Origin: Cyclobacterium marinum DSM 745
GTDB lineage: Bacteria; Bacteroidota; Bacteroidia; Cytophagales; Cyclobacteriaceae
Reading direction: 5' to 3'
DNA length: 64,000 nucleotides
Assembly (NCBI RefSeq): GCF_000222485.1
Contig: NC_015914.1
Span: forward strand, 5,624,001-5,688,000
A program made the position numbers and the translations under genes. The first letter of the stretch is position 1; each line of letters opens with the position of its first letter. The notes beneath the pieces are model-generated. The model saw only the letters and a list, made by a program, of their open reading frames with translations, had not been told where the DNA came from and ran no database searches. Of the stretch, positions 30,501 to 37,634 are shown piece after piece.

Positions 30501-30590
30501 AAGTCCGGTAAAAAGAATTGCTGAAATTAGTAATGAAAAAGGGATTTTGGGTTTAAAATTTCCTTTTTCAATAGTAAAGGGAAAATTCAT
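27501..30590 (-). CDS. SusC/RagA TonB-linked outer-membrane transporter (beta-glucan locus)
   Basis: A 1029-residue TonB-dependent transporter. After a leader ending ALYAQ near 41 comes a carboxypeptidase-D-like domain (VSGTVKDPSGESIPGVNI to about 115), then the linker GLEEVVVIGYGTQRERDLTSA, a plug with RVRGVGSFEGGGAPLYVVDG and DIESISVLKDASASAIYGVRA, and a beta-barrel ending YTLGLNIKL. This is the first gene of the operon SusC-SusD-LamG-GH144-GH144; together with the next gene it forms the import complex. No anti-sigma/ECF pair lies upstream; instead the 7TMR-DISM/transposase-domain gene does. Confidence 0.96.
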   Translation of the reverse strand: MNFPFTIEKGNFKPKIPFSLLISAILFTGLFFSKSEALYAQEVTVSGTVKDPSGESIPGVNILEKNTGNGTVTDIDGNYELQVSSSESVLVFSFIGFETQEITVGDQSTINVNFEEDAQGLEEVVVIGYGTQRERDLTSAISTVKSEDIVKTPNSQAMQALQGRVAGVQIVSNGAPGASPTVRVRGVGSFEGGGAPLYVVDGMFFENIDFLNPNDIESISVLKDASASAIYGVRAAIGVVVIETKGGNYNQEPEIVYDGYYGIQNPQNVLKMANSQQFVQYVNETGSAADMAFVQNAIQRYGRSYVDPSLPAVNTDWYSEMMAPAAIQNHNLSFNGGGTKTRYSIGASYFDQEGLMKETRNSYQRMNFRVKLDTDVKEWMTVGGNLNLSTAEQFNGDNGAWFRSYFAVPILPVYDESNTDATPYRLSNAQQLGYRSNQNPFYNLLYSDNRNKVAKLLGNFYSEIEIIPNNLTFKTSYNFSMENVNSRNVGFAYSDGREERQSSLRRNSFSRFDQIWDNFLTYQNNFDLHNLTVVLGQSFRSETNEVLFARGENLNPDPIRGEEEFWYLNNATDYDLNGIGDGGNRLFYQSYFSRVAYNYADRYLLYGTFRRDGNNKFQQKWGNFATFGAGWVLSEESFFNVSAIDFLKIRGSWGQLGNDGINSSVGAPELVENRGAYDGVLVIGRRLDPTFDLIDRWETTVELNVGLNARFFGERLALDADYFVRDTRNLAVSIIPPVIRASERRSVGEIRNEGLELSLNWEDIVSPEFSYYFGGNIGTLKNTVLSLGGPESLDAGSAEFRQRSIVGQPYLAFYGYETDGVFQTEEQINNYGYTSQFISENNLQPGDLIFRDQNEDGLINDEDRVVLGSFLPKYTYGFNAGFTYRDFEFSALIQGQVGNSILNRKRGEIIFTNDTNIDAELAENLWRGEGTSNKYPSAAGLRKSWNQNLSNYFVEDGSYFRVQNVRLTYALKDKQLFGLNFPESRITLTADRPLTLFNYNGFNPEVADGIDRQVYPIPGTYTLGLNIKL

Positions 30591-31062
30591 AGGTTTTTGG
30601 GATTAGGTAATTTTAATAGTTTATGGTTAAAATCAAATCCAATTTGATTCGAGTATAAAAATAGAAACAATGAAAGGTCTGACTATAAAAAACAGGGAGT
30701 AAACACAATCAATTACCTTCAACACCTCCTTATTTTTACCAAAAAATACCGCATGGATATCAGTTAAAAACATCATTTAATCAAAATGAGAAGCTTTTTT
30801 AGAAATTTTGTATCGGATGAATAACAAGCTACTAAATCGGCTGTATTGTCCCCATCAAAAAGTAATTAATCCCATATTTTTCGTCTAATTCAGGTAGGGC
30901 ATTTCTATTGGGTGTAAACCTAGCATTAAAAAAATACTCAACCATATTACCTTTTCCAGGGAGGTTAAGTAAGACTTTCAAGGAGTGAAAATTCCAAATG
31001 TTAGCCCTTTAATTTTTTTCCGGCTAAGCCTACTTTTTAAGGAAACTTTGAATTTATTTGGG
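30591..31062. other. Regulatory gap upstream of SusC
   Basis: The 472 bases between the receptor/transposase-domain gene and SusC carry no gene. They should hold the promoter of the beta-glucan operon and, if the upstream protein regulates it, its binding site. No exact consensus promoter or long palindrome stood out. Confidence 0.5.
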
Positions 31063-32955
31063 TTAATAATCTACCATTTCTGAAAGTACAATTTCCTCCC
31101 AACCTCCATCAAAATCCGGTTCACTGTCGATCCTTGTTTGAATTTTTTTCCGGAATGCCCAAATTGTATTTCTTCTTAGATCAAGAATAGTTGCAAGTTG
31201 ATCCAGAGTTAATTTTTCATCGGTGAGGTAGGAAGCGTAAATGATGTAAAAGGCCTTGTCCAATGGGAATTTTATCCCATGAAAAATTGTACCTGCTGTT
31301 ACAGAATTAATGTGCCCACATTTGGTACACCTTCGGCTAAAAACTTTATTCGCCTTTCCATATTTGTTATTGCCACATTGACTACATTGAAATGTATCCG
31401 CCCACTTCAATTCTTCTAGATACCTGTAGCAAGCGGATGGATCCGGAAAAATCTCTCTAAACTCAGGAAGTGTTAAAGATTTCTGGGTCAATCTGGCTTT
31501 AAAAGAGGCTCTAATGGAGCTTTTTAATTTCCAATTGTCTTTGTCCAATAAGGCATTGATCCGTTTAATCTCCTCATCCTTTGCTTGAAGCTGACTATTG
31601 TAATTTTCCAGTAATTTATTTTTAGCCTGAAGTTCGGCAGTTCTAATGCTTACTTTGGATTCCAGTTCTTTGTTCACCTTTTCCTTCAAAGAAATATTTT
31701 CTTTGTATTGGGCAAGAGATCTTTTTAAAGCCTTGTCACGAATCTCTTTCATCAACCTTATCCTATCACCAAGTGCGAAGGACAGTAGCACCATCTCCAA
31801 AAGAAAGGCAATGTGCAGGCTGTAATAAACTAGTGTGGTATGTGGAAGTATGGCATAATTTGCCAAGACTTTAATGCTAATGCCGAAAAACAAAACACCA
31901 TAAGCCATGACAAAAAATCGAGCGGCTTTGTATTGTTTTATCAACAAATAAACGGCAGTAGTAAGAATCAATAAAAAAGGTAAACTGTCAAAATAAGTTA
32001 GTTCAAAATAATTGTGATCAACAAAAAGCCCCATACAAAATAGCATGAATTTACCTGTTAATGACAACCACAAAGCATAATGAAAGATTCGGGCTTTTCT
32101 CCTTGTGTTTAAAAATCGAACGGTAAACAGAATGGCCCAAAAGACGATTGAAAAACTAAAGACACCATTGACGATGGTATTCCATTGAGGGAAATTTGGC
32201 CAGAAATATTGAAAACCTATCCCATCAAGGCTCATGGCATACAAGCCTACACTCAAGAGATAAAGGATATAATAAACGTATTTCATTTCCTTTACAGCCA
32301 AGAAGATTAAAAAATTATAAAAGGCAATTATCAATATCATTCCATAAAATAAACCATAAAGGAAATACTCACTTAAAGCATAATGCACAAAGCGGTTCAT
32401 AGACCTCAGGGCTATTCGAATATCTGCTTTTTGGGTAGAATTAATTTTAAAGTAAAAATTTGAAATACCTGCTGTATCATTTTCCAGTTGCAACTGAAAG
32501 TTTTTATGGTTGAAAAGGCGCTGCGAAAAAGGATAATTGTCTCCCAAGATCATCATTTCATAGCTCCCATCTGATGTGGGGATATAGGCCTCGATATGAT
32601 CTATACTTTGATCATAAAATTCCAATAACCACCTTTTTTGACTTTCGGGGTTATTGTCAATGGAAAGCTTAACCCAATAGGTATAATTGGTATTGAACTT
32701 ATTTTTGCTGAAATCCGGCCTAATTTTTATAAACTGTTGGAATTCTTCTTGACTTATATGCCCAAATGTCAAAGTATTGGTACTGTCTTCATAAAACTCA
32801 AGCTGATCGATGGCATATATCCTTTCATTCCAACTATCGTCAATTCTAAAGGTAGCCTCACCTGAAATCCTCTGCGCCCAGCTCAATGAAATAGGAAGCA
32901 AAAATAACATTCCAATTAGCCATACATGCTTATTCAATGATTTATCCATCATCAT
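31063..32955 (-). CDS. 7TMR-DISM membrane receptor fused to IS1595-type zinc ribbon and HTH
   Basis: A 630-residue predicted membrane sensor. After a leader (ending SWAQ, residue 28) comes a periplasmic 7TMR-DISMED2-type jelly-roll domain (about 35-185), then seven membrane helices (about 193-398), then a coiled coil (about 402-472). The C-terminus from about 495 matches the N-terminal part of IS1595/ISXO2-type transposases: FPDPSACYRYLEELKWAD, a zinc ribbon with C524, C527, C543 and C546, then SVTAGTIFHGIKFPLDKAFY and a helix-turn-helix around LTLDQLATILDLRRNTIWAF. The DDE nuclease domain is absent, and the protein ends soon after. Usual 7TMR-DISM outputs are histidine kinase, GGDEF or LytTR. 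I infer a membrane-tethered DNA-binding regulator, possibly of the adjacent SusC operon 472 bases downstream. Confidence 0.85.
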   Translation of the reverse strand: MMMDKSLNKHVWLIGMLFLLPISLSWAQRISGEATFRIDDSWNERIYAIDQLEFYEDSTNTLTFGHISQEEFQQFIKIRPDFSKNKFNTNYTYWVKLSIDNNPESQKRWLLEFYDQSIDHIEAYIPTSDGSYEMMILGDNYPFSQRLFNHKNFQLQLENDTAGISNFYFKINSTQKADIRIALRSMNRFVHYALSEYFLYGLFYGMILIIAFYNFLIFLAVKEMKYVYYILYLLSVGLYAMSLDGIGFQYFWPNFPQWNTIVNGVFSFSIVFWAILFTVRFLNTRRKARIFHYALWLSLTGKFMLFCMGLFVDHNYFELTYFDSLPFLLILTTAVYLLIKQYKAARFFVMAYGVLFFGISIKVLANYAILPHTTLVYYSLHIAFLLEMVLLSFALGDRIRLMKEIRDKALKRSLAQYKENISLKEKVNKELESKVSIRTAELQAKNKLLENYNSQLQAKDEEIKRINALLDKDNWKLKSSIRASFKARLTQKSLTLPEFREIFPDPSACYRYLEELKWADTFQCSQCGNNKYGKANKVFSRRCTKCGHINSVTAGTIFHGIKFPLDKAFYIIYASYLTDEKLTLDQLATILDLRRNTIWAFRKKIQTRIDSEPDFDGGWEEIVLSEMVDY

Positions 32956-33191
32956 TCTTTTTATGTCCTATGCAGAAAAAACTCAATATCAAAACATTAA
33001 ATAAAATGCCATGTTTCAAGAAGAATTAAACTTTTCGATGCTCTACTTATTATAAAGCCGCAGTAAAATCGTTTGGTTACCATTTTAAATCCGAATCACC
33101 GATAACAATCCATTCTCAAAGAAATAGGAGGCATAATGTATATCTTAGATTTAGCATTTACACAACTAAAACCTTGCCACATGTTAAACCA

Positions 33192-33229
33192 GAAATAGGC
33201 AATAGGCAATCTATTACGTGCGGAAATCG
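33192..33229 (+). repeat. 38-base dispersed repeat, copy 2
   Basis: The unit runs GAAATAGGCAATAGGC to GTGCGGAAATCG and differs from 18781-18818 at four positions only. A shorter relative (GAAATAGACAATAGG) is seen at 36078-36092. Confidence 0.65.
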
Positions 33230-33378
33230 ATTCACCTAAACACGGGACAGGCTATTACATCATCTGAATTTTAAGGAGGCAATGCAACATAAGCATTCAG
33301 CCTTGGACATAATATGGCCTGAATTTCAAGTATTCATGTTATAAATATTCTTAATATTTGGACTGATAAAATTCAAAA

Positions 33379-33404
33379 GTCCGACAAGTTTAAACTTGCC
33401 GGAC
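33379..33404. terminator. Terminator after the BNR-protein gene
   Basis: GTCCGACAAGTTT / AAACTTGCCGGAC forms a 13-bp stem with a single mismatch and almost no loop, 32 bases past the minus-strand BNR gene stop. T-rich sequence lies on both sides. Confidence 0.7.
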
Positions 33405-33435
33405 CTCATTTTTTCCAAACTCTGTAAAATGGTGG

Positions 33436-34863
33436 CTAAAACCACCTGCTAAAAATACCAGACCTTAATCTTTTAGGTTTTATATGGTCAGCTTCCATCT
33501 CATAAGGAAGTTGCCAGACCTTACCTTTGCTGTCACCAAAATACATTTGGCTTTTGCTAAAATCATTGGGGTCACCATCTGCCCAAAAGTATAAAAATGG
33601 ATCGGCACCATTTTCCACCCTACGGATATAATTATGGTTTCGTTTACTTCCTTTGGTTAGCTTTTTGGTTTTGCTCCATGTCTTTCCTTTGTCAGCACTT
33701 TTCCACATTTCTACTTCACCCCCTGCACCATAAAGCTGAGGTGAATCCTTGGTGGGTCCTATGACCATCCACTCATCACCATCTATCCACAAGCTACCCA
33801 TATCATAATTTTGATCAGATTGAGTAATTATATGGTCTTGCCATTCACTTCCATCCCAATGGACTACGTGCCAATTTCTAGGGCCATATTTTGGGCCAGG
33901 TTGATGCCCTTGACCTTCTACATAAAGTGCTATAGGATTTCCATTGGAGTCAAAATTTATATCTTTCAAATAAACGTTTCGCTTTTGACTGAAATACTCT
34001 TTGACCAAACCGGAAGATGCAATATCCTCCACAGGAAGGCTGACCACATTTCCATAAATATCGGTCCAAGTCTTTCCAAAATCTACGGTTTGGTAATAAT
34101 ACAAATTGGTTCTTAAATCCACATTTCCATTGGGATGCCAGTTACAAAAAAATGCGATTTTTTCACCGTTCTGCCCGGAGATTTGGTAGTGACCACTGTT
34201 TTTATCTCCAGGTCTTTTTATCCCCACAAGGTGCTGGTCTGAAGTCCAATCTTCACCATCACTACTTGTTTCAAAATACAATTGGCGAACTCCTGTATAC
34301 TTGGTAAATAAATTTAGGAAGCCTTTTCCGGCTAGGTATTTTGGTTGAGGGTAAGTCATTTCTTCTTCTGAAACTTGCTCAAATGACGCGGTACTGTAGG
34401 GCAATGTACTTTTGTATTTAAAGCCCATTCTTTTACTTCCTCTTCCACTAACAAAAACCCATATATAACCTTGTTTATCAATCGCTAAACTTGGATTGTC
34501 ATGAGGATCATCTACGCCTAATTTATCATAGACAATTACAGGTTTTGAAACCATGCCGGTGTTATGATCAAATTCACCTATCATGCATAACAAATACTTT
34601 TCATCTTCACTTCTAGTACCACCATATACGAAAAAAGTACGGTTGACTTCCGGTGAATAAATGGCAAGAGGTATATGTTTGGCGGTATAGGTTCCAAGGC
34701 CTCCCGAATACTTGTCTCCAAATTCAGACTTTTGGCCCAGTGTAAACCAAATCCCTTTGTATCCATCTACGGTAGGGTAATTTTCTTGGGCAAATACACT
34801 AGTGCAGGAAAAGGAAAAAAACACCAATAAACTTAAAACAAAACAGTTACGTGAAATCTTCAT
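33436..34863 (-). CDS. Exported BNR-repeat (BNR_4) beta-propeller protein
   Basis: Predicted exported seven-bladed propeller of the BNR_4 type. The ATG at 34863 is preferred over an upstream TTG at 34887 because it gives a clean signal peptide (MKISRNCFVLSLLVFFSFSC, cleavage near VFAQ). The mature part opens VDGYKGIWFTLGQ and includes DDPHDNPSLAIDKQGYIWVF, an ISGQNGEKIAFFCNWHPNG segment and Asp-box-like repeats (TVDFGKTWTDIYG, SADKGKTWSKTK). Some proteins of this fold are polysaccharide lyases, including ulvan lyases, and others are uncharacterised, so activity is open. It lies between the receptor gene and a lone response regulator, and its terminator makes it a separate unit. Confidence 0.75.
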   Translation of the reverse strand: MKISRNCFVLSLLVFFSFSCTSVFAQENYPTVDGYKGIWFTLGQKSEFGDKYSGGLGTYTAKHIPLAIYSPEVNRTFFVYGGTRSEDEKYLLCMIGEFDHNTGMVSKPVIVYDKLGVDDPHDNPSLAIDKQGYIWVFVSGRGSKRMGFKYKSTLPYSTASFEQVSEEEMTYPQPKYLAGKGFLNLFTKYTGVRQLYFETSSDGEDWTSDQHLVGIKRPGDKNSGHYQISGQNGEKIAFFCNWHPNGNVDLRTNLYYYQTVDFGKTWTDIYGNVVSLPVEDIASSGLVKEYFSQKRNVYLKDINFDSNGNPIALYVEGQGHQPGPKYGPRNWHVVHWDGSEWQDHIITQSDQNYDMGSLWIDGDEWMVIGPTKDSPQLYGAGGEVEMWKSADKGKTWSKTKKLTKGSKRNHNYIRRVENGADPFLYFWADGDPNDFSKSQMYFGDSKGKVWQLPYEMEADHIKPKRLRSGIFSRWF

Positions 34864-35160
34864 AGGGATCGGTTTTTGACGACCCAAACATATGCATTAT
34901 AAGGAAAGAAAAAAAGCAAAATGATAAGTCCACAGCTTCATATGAAATTTAAATTTCCCTGTCACCTTATTTTTCAGGAGTCTTTCTGTGGCTTTTAGAA
35001 AGTGAGAGGATAAAAAATTATTCTTCTTAAATTATATAAAAAATTAAAGTATGGTTTGGTAAATAAGGCTTATGATGTCAAAATATAATTGTTGAGAAAA
35101 TACACATTTGAATCAATAGCTACCCAAACCATATTTTTTTGAAGTATTACTATATATTAA
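34864..35160. other. Intergenic region, AT-rich
   Basis: The 297 bases between the response regulator and the BNR gene hold no gene and no strong hairpin. The BNR promoter is expected here. Confidence 0.45.
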
Positions 35161-35541
35161 CTATTTCAACCCGAATTTAACTTTCAAATTAGTGAAATCC
35201 TGTAAACTGAAAGGTTTAATCCAAAAGCCAACAATCCTTTCATAGGTTTTGGCCTTTAAACGATCAGCATCTTCAATGGATGATGTGATGATAATAACCT
35301 CTAATTCAAAGTCTATGCTTATTTTTTCCAATTCATCCAATACTTCCCAACCGGACAATCCGGGCATATTAATATCTAAAAACATTAGATATTTACTTTC
35401 ATTTGCATTAACGGTCAAAAATGACAAAGCATCCTCACCATTGTTAAATGAAATTATTTGATGCGAAATCCCAGCTTTCTGCATCAATTTTTTTTGTAAC
35501 AATATGACGATTGGGTCATCGTCTACCAAAACTATTTCCAC
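35161..35541 (-). CDS. Single-domain CheY-like response regulator
   Basis: A 126-residue receiver domain without an output domain. The acidic pocket is VDDDP at residues 6-10, the phosphoacceptor is D56 in FLDINMPGLSGWEVL, the conserved Ser/Thr position is in IIITSS and the lysine is in WIKPF. The length equals one receiver domain. No histidine kinase lies in the window, so its partner is elsewhere. It stands alone, with long AT-rich gaps on both sides. Confidence 0.93.
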   Translation of the reverse strand: MEIVLVDDDPIVILLQKKLMQKAGISHQIISFNNGEDALSFLTVNANESKYLMFLDINMPGLSGWEVLDELEKISIDFELEVIIITSSIEDADRLKAKTYERIVGFWIKPFSLQDFTNLKVKFGLK

Positions 35542-36209
35542 ATTCTACTTATTTACTTGAAACAACTCAAATTTTCACCCAAGATTAATCTACATTAAAG
35601 AACCATATCTTAAACTAAATCAGATCAATATTTTAATATGCACTTTTATATATTTAAAATACATTTTTTCAAATGTAAACCAAGAATGATGAATTAAAAA
35701 AATAATCCAGTATTTTTTTCTTAAAATCATTCTTATTCCTAGTTATGTAATAAAAAATATCTAATCAGTTATAAAATTTAGCCACTTGAAAAATAAAAAG
35801 AGAACAGTTTAAAAAAGGTTAAAGTTAAAATAAGCTTTATAAAAAATATTTATGGCCTTACCAAACACTTAATGGTAGCTATTATTTTACTTATCCGGTT
35901 AACTTTTGCAACTTAGTAGCAAATATTTATAATCTTTCCTTCTAAGTTAATAAAAAAATTTATTTCTTAGGCATTAATATTGAATCACTTACCCAGTCCT
36001 ATGCAAACTTAAATTAGGGAAAACAAATTAACATTTACCCAACAATTATAAACCATCAATAGGTGCTTGTATTTTAGGAAATAGACAATAGGTTTGATTT
36101 TATATTTGACCAATACGATATTGCCTTACTTATGTTGTGGCAATACCGTATCAATCCTAATCATATTAGGAAATAGGTTTTTTAAACTAGAATAATTTTC
36201 CTTAATAAA
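35542..36209. other. AT-rich intergenic region with hairpins
   Basis: This 668-base stretch has no gene. Near its right end are two hairpins past the enolase-family stop: ATACGATATTGCC / GGCAATACCGTAT (36113-36151, one mismatch) and TCCTAAT-CAT-ATTAGGA (36155-36171). They may end the 12-kb minus-strand operon. A fragment of the 38-base dispersed repeat lies at 36078-36092. Confidence 0.55.
36113..36171 (-). terminator. Possible double-hairpin terminator after the sulfatase operon
   Basis: Two neighbouring inverted repeats (13-bp stem with one mismatch, then a perfect 7-bp stem with 3-base loop) lie 39 bases past the minus-strand enolase-family stop. A good T run is missing, so a role in RNA stability is an alternative. 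Confidence 0.45.
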
Positions 36210-37625
36210 TTAATGGTCAAACATTTGTTCGTAATGAGGGATTGTGGCAAGAATCCCCCCACTTTTCTCATAAAAATCCTTTCCGGTGGGGTAAACACCA
36301 TTTTTAGTTTTTACCCATTCTTCGTTGGCCATAGGGTGATAACTTACCATTTTGTCCCAATTCTTATAATACTGATGGCCATTTGTTTCTTGAAGGCCAA
36401 GTGGCATATCCGGAAATGAGTGCAATCTTGCAGCCACATTTTTATTCCAATCCACCAAAATAGGGTTTACTGTAAGATCTGCACAAAAACACGGTACGTT
36501 TTTTTCGTAGGCTGCCTGAGCAATCTTCATTGTCATACTCATTGTCTTGGCAATGGCTTTAAGTGCAATGGCTGAATAGCCCTGTTCAATTCTTTCTAAG
36601 GCATCTTCCACTGTATGGGCACTTTCATCCGCGGCTATCCTTACACCAAGGTCACCAACAAAAACCTTATTTTTTTCTCCAAAGGGTTCTTCAATGACTG
36701 CAATTTGGTCAAAAGCCCCAATTTTTTTTGCATGGTCAAGAAAACGCTCTAAGGTTTCTTTCTTTTCATACCTTTCATTGACATCAAAATAATAAGGTAT
36801 TTTACCATTTTTAGTGTAAGGGGTTTCTCGATCACCCAAAGTTTTATGAACCGCTGTCAAAAATTCTATATCCTTGGCCAGCATTTCCTTTTGTGTACCT
36901 GCTGCCCCAGTTTTCAATTTCATGATAAAATGTCCCTCGTCTGCTGCAGCTTTTATGTCTTTTATTGAAGCCCCCACACTAAAAGAAGGAATACTTGCTA
37001 CCTTGTCATGTTTTTGAGATAAGCCCGGACGATAAGCTTCGGGTATCATCTCATCAAAGTTTTTCATCCCATTTTCTTCTCCATACAAGAGCCAGATCGC
37101 ATTGTCTACCGGAACCAATGAGTTTAGAGCAAAGGTAGTTTTAAGGTCAGGATTTCCGGTAATCTTTTGTCCATAGGCATACACCTCAGGTAAAACCTCA
37201 TCAAGCAAAGTAATTGGATCGACAAAGCTATTACCTTTAATAATTTGCAAAGCCCGCTCCGTCATGGCATACATCAATGCATTCCCTCCCGTAGTTGAAT
37301 GATTTTGGAACACCGTCTTATCCGACCAAAGCGTTCCCTGTGTCCCTATTCCAATTTTATGCCTCCCACTTTCGGATTGCATCAGGGCAACAGCTTGCCA
37401 AGCCTGTGTGATGGCGCTGCCTTTAAAACGGTAAGGGTATAGTGGTTCTCTCTCGAAATTTGAATCTGTATGAGTAATTTTTATTTTTTTCATCTTTCTG
37501 CTTATTTTCTCAGACTTACCAAAACCAAAGGAAGGGCTCATGCCTAATCCACCGGCTGCCAAAGCAACCGTTGACCTGCTTAAAAATGCTCTTCTACTAA
37601 ATCCATTATTGTCTTTCTTCTCCAT
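36210..37625 (-). CDS. Enolase-superfamily (mandelate racemase/muconate-type) protein with Tat leader
   Basis: Predicted exported enolase-superfamily enzyme, 471 residues. The twin-arginine leader SRRAFLSRSTVALAAGG lies at 9-25. Candidate catalytic lysines are in IMKLKTG (KxK) and IALKAIAK; candidate metal ligands are the aspartate in YYFDVNERY, glutamate in IEEPFG and aspartate in AADESAH. These match the muconate-lactonising/dipeptide-epimerase side of the superfamily. In a sulfatase operon it may act as a sugar-acid dehydratase, epimerase or cycloisomerase in the periplasm, but the substrate is unknown. It is the last gene of the operon, 9 bases after the cytochrome/propeller gene. Confidence 0.8.
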   Translation of the reverse strand: MEKKDNNGFSRRAFLSRSTVALAAGGLGMSPSFGFGKSEKISRKMKKIKITHTDSNFEREPLYPYRFKGSAITQAWQAVALMQSESGRHKIGIGTQGTLWSDKTVFQNHSTTGGNALMYAMTERALQIIKGNSFVDPITLLDEVLPEVYAYGQKITGNPDLKTTFALNSLVPVDNAIWLLYGEENGMKNFDEMIPEAYRPGLSQKHDKVASIPSFSVGASIKDIKAAADEGHFIMKLKTGAAGTQKEMLAKDIEFLTAVHKTLGDRETPYTKNGKIPYYFDVNERYEKKETLERFLDHAKKIGAFDQIAVIEEPFGEKNKVFVGDLGVRIAADESAHTVEDALERIEQGYSAIALKAIAKTMSMTMKIAQAAYEKNVPCFCADLTVNPILVDWNKNVAARLHSFPDMPLGLQETNGHQYYKNWDKMVSYHPMANEEWVKTKNGVYPTGKDFYEKSGGILATIPHYEQMFDH

Positions 37626-37634
37626 GGGAATTTG

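Larger units (their letters stand above)
32956..33435. other. Intergenic region with dispersed repeat and terminator
   Basis: No gene is seen in these 480 bases. They contain copy 2 of the 38-base dispersed repeat (33192-33229) and the terminator of the BNR-protein gene (33379-33404), and should include the promoter of the receptor gene. Confidence 0.55.

Noticed and set aside
31063..32955. A broken IS1595 insertion fused by accident
   Set aside because: The frame is continuous, the junction has a full coiled coil, there are no terminal inverted repeats and no remnant of the DDE domain after the stop, so a settled fusion is more likely. This is not proven.
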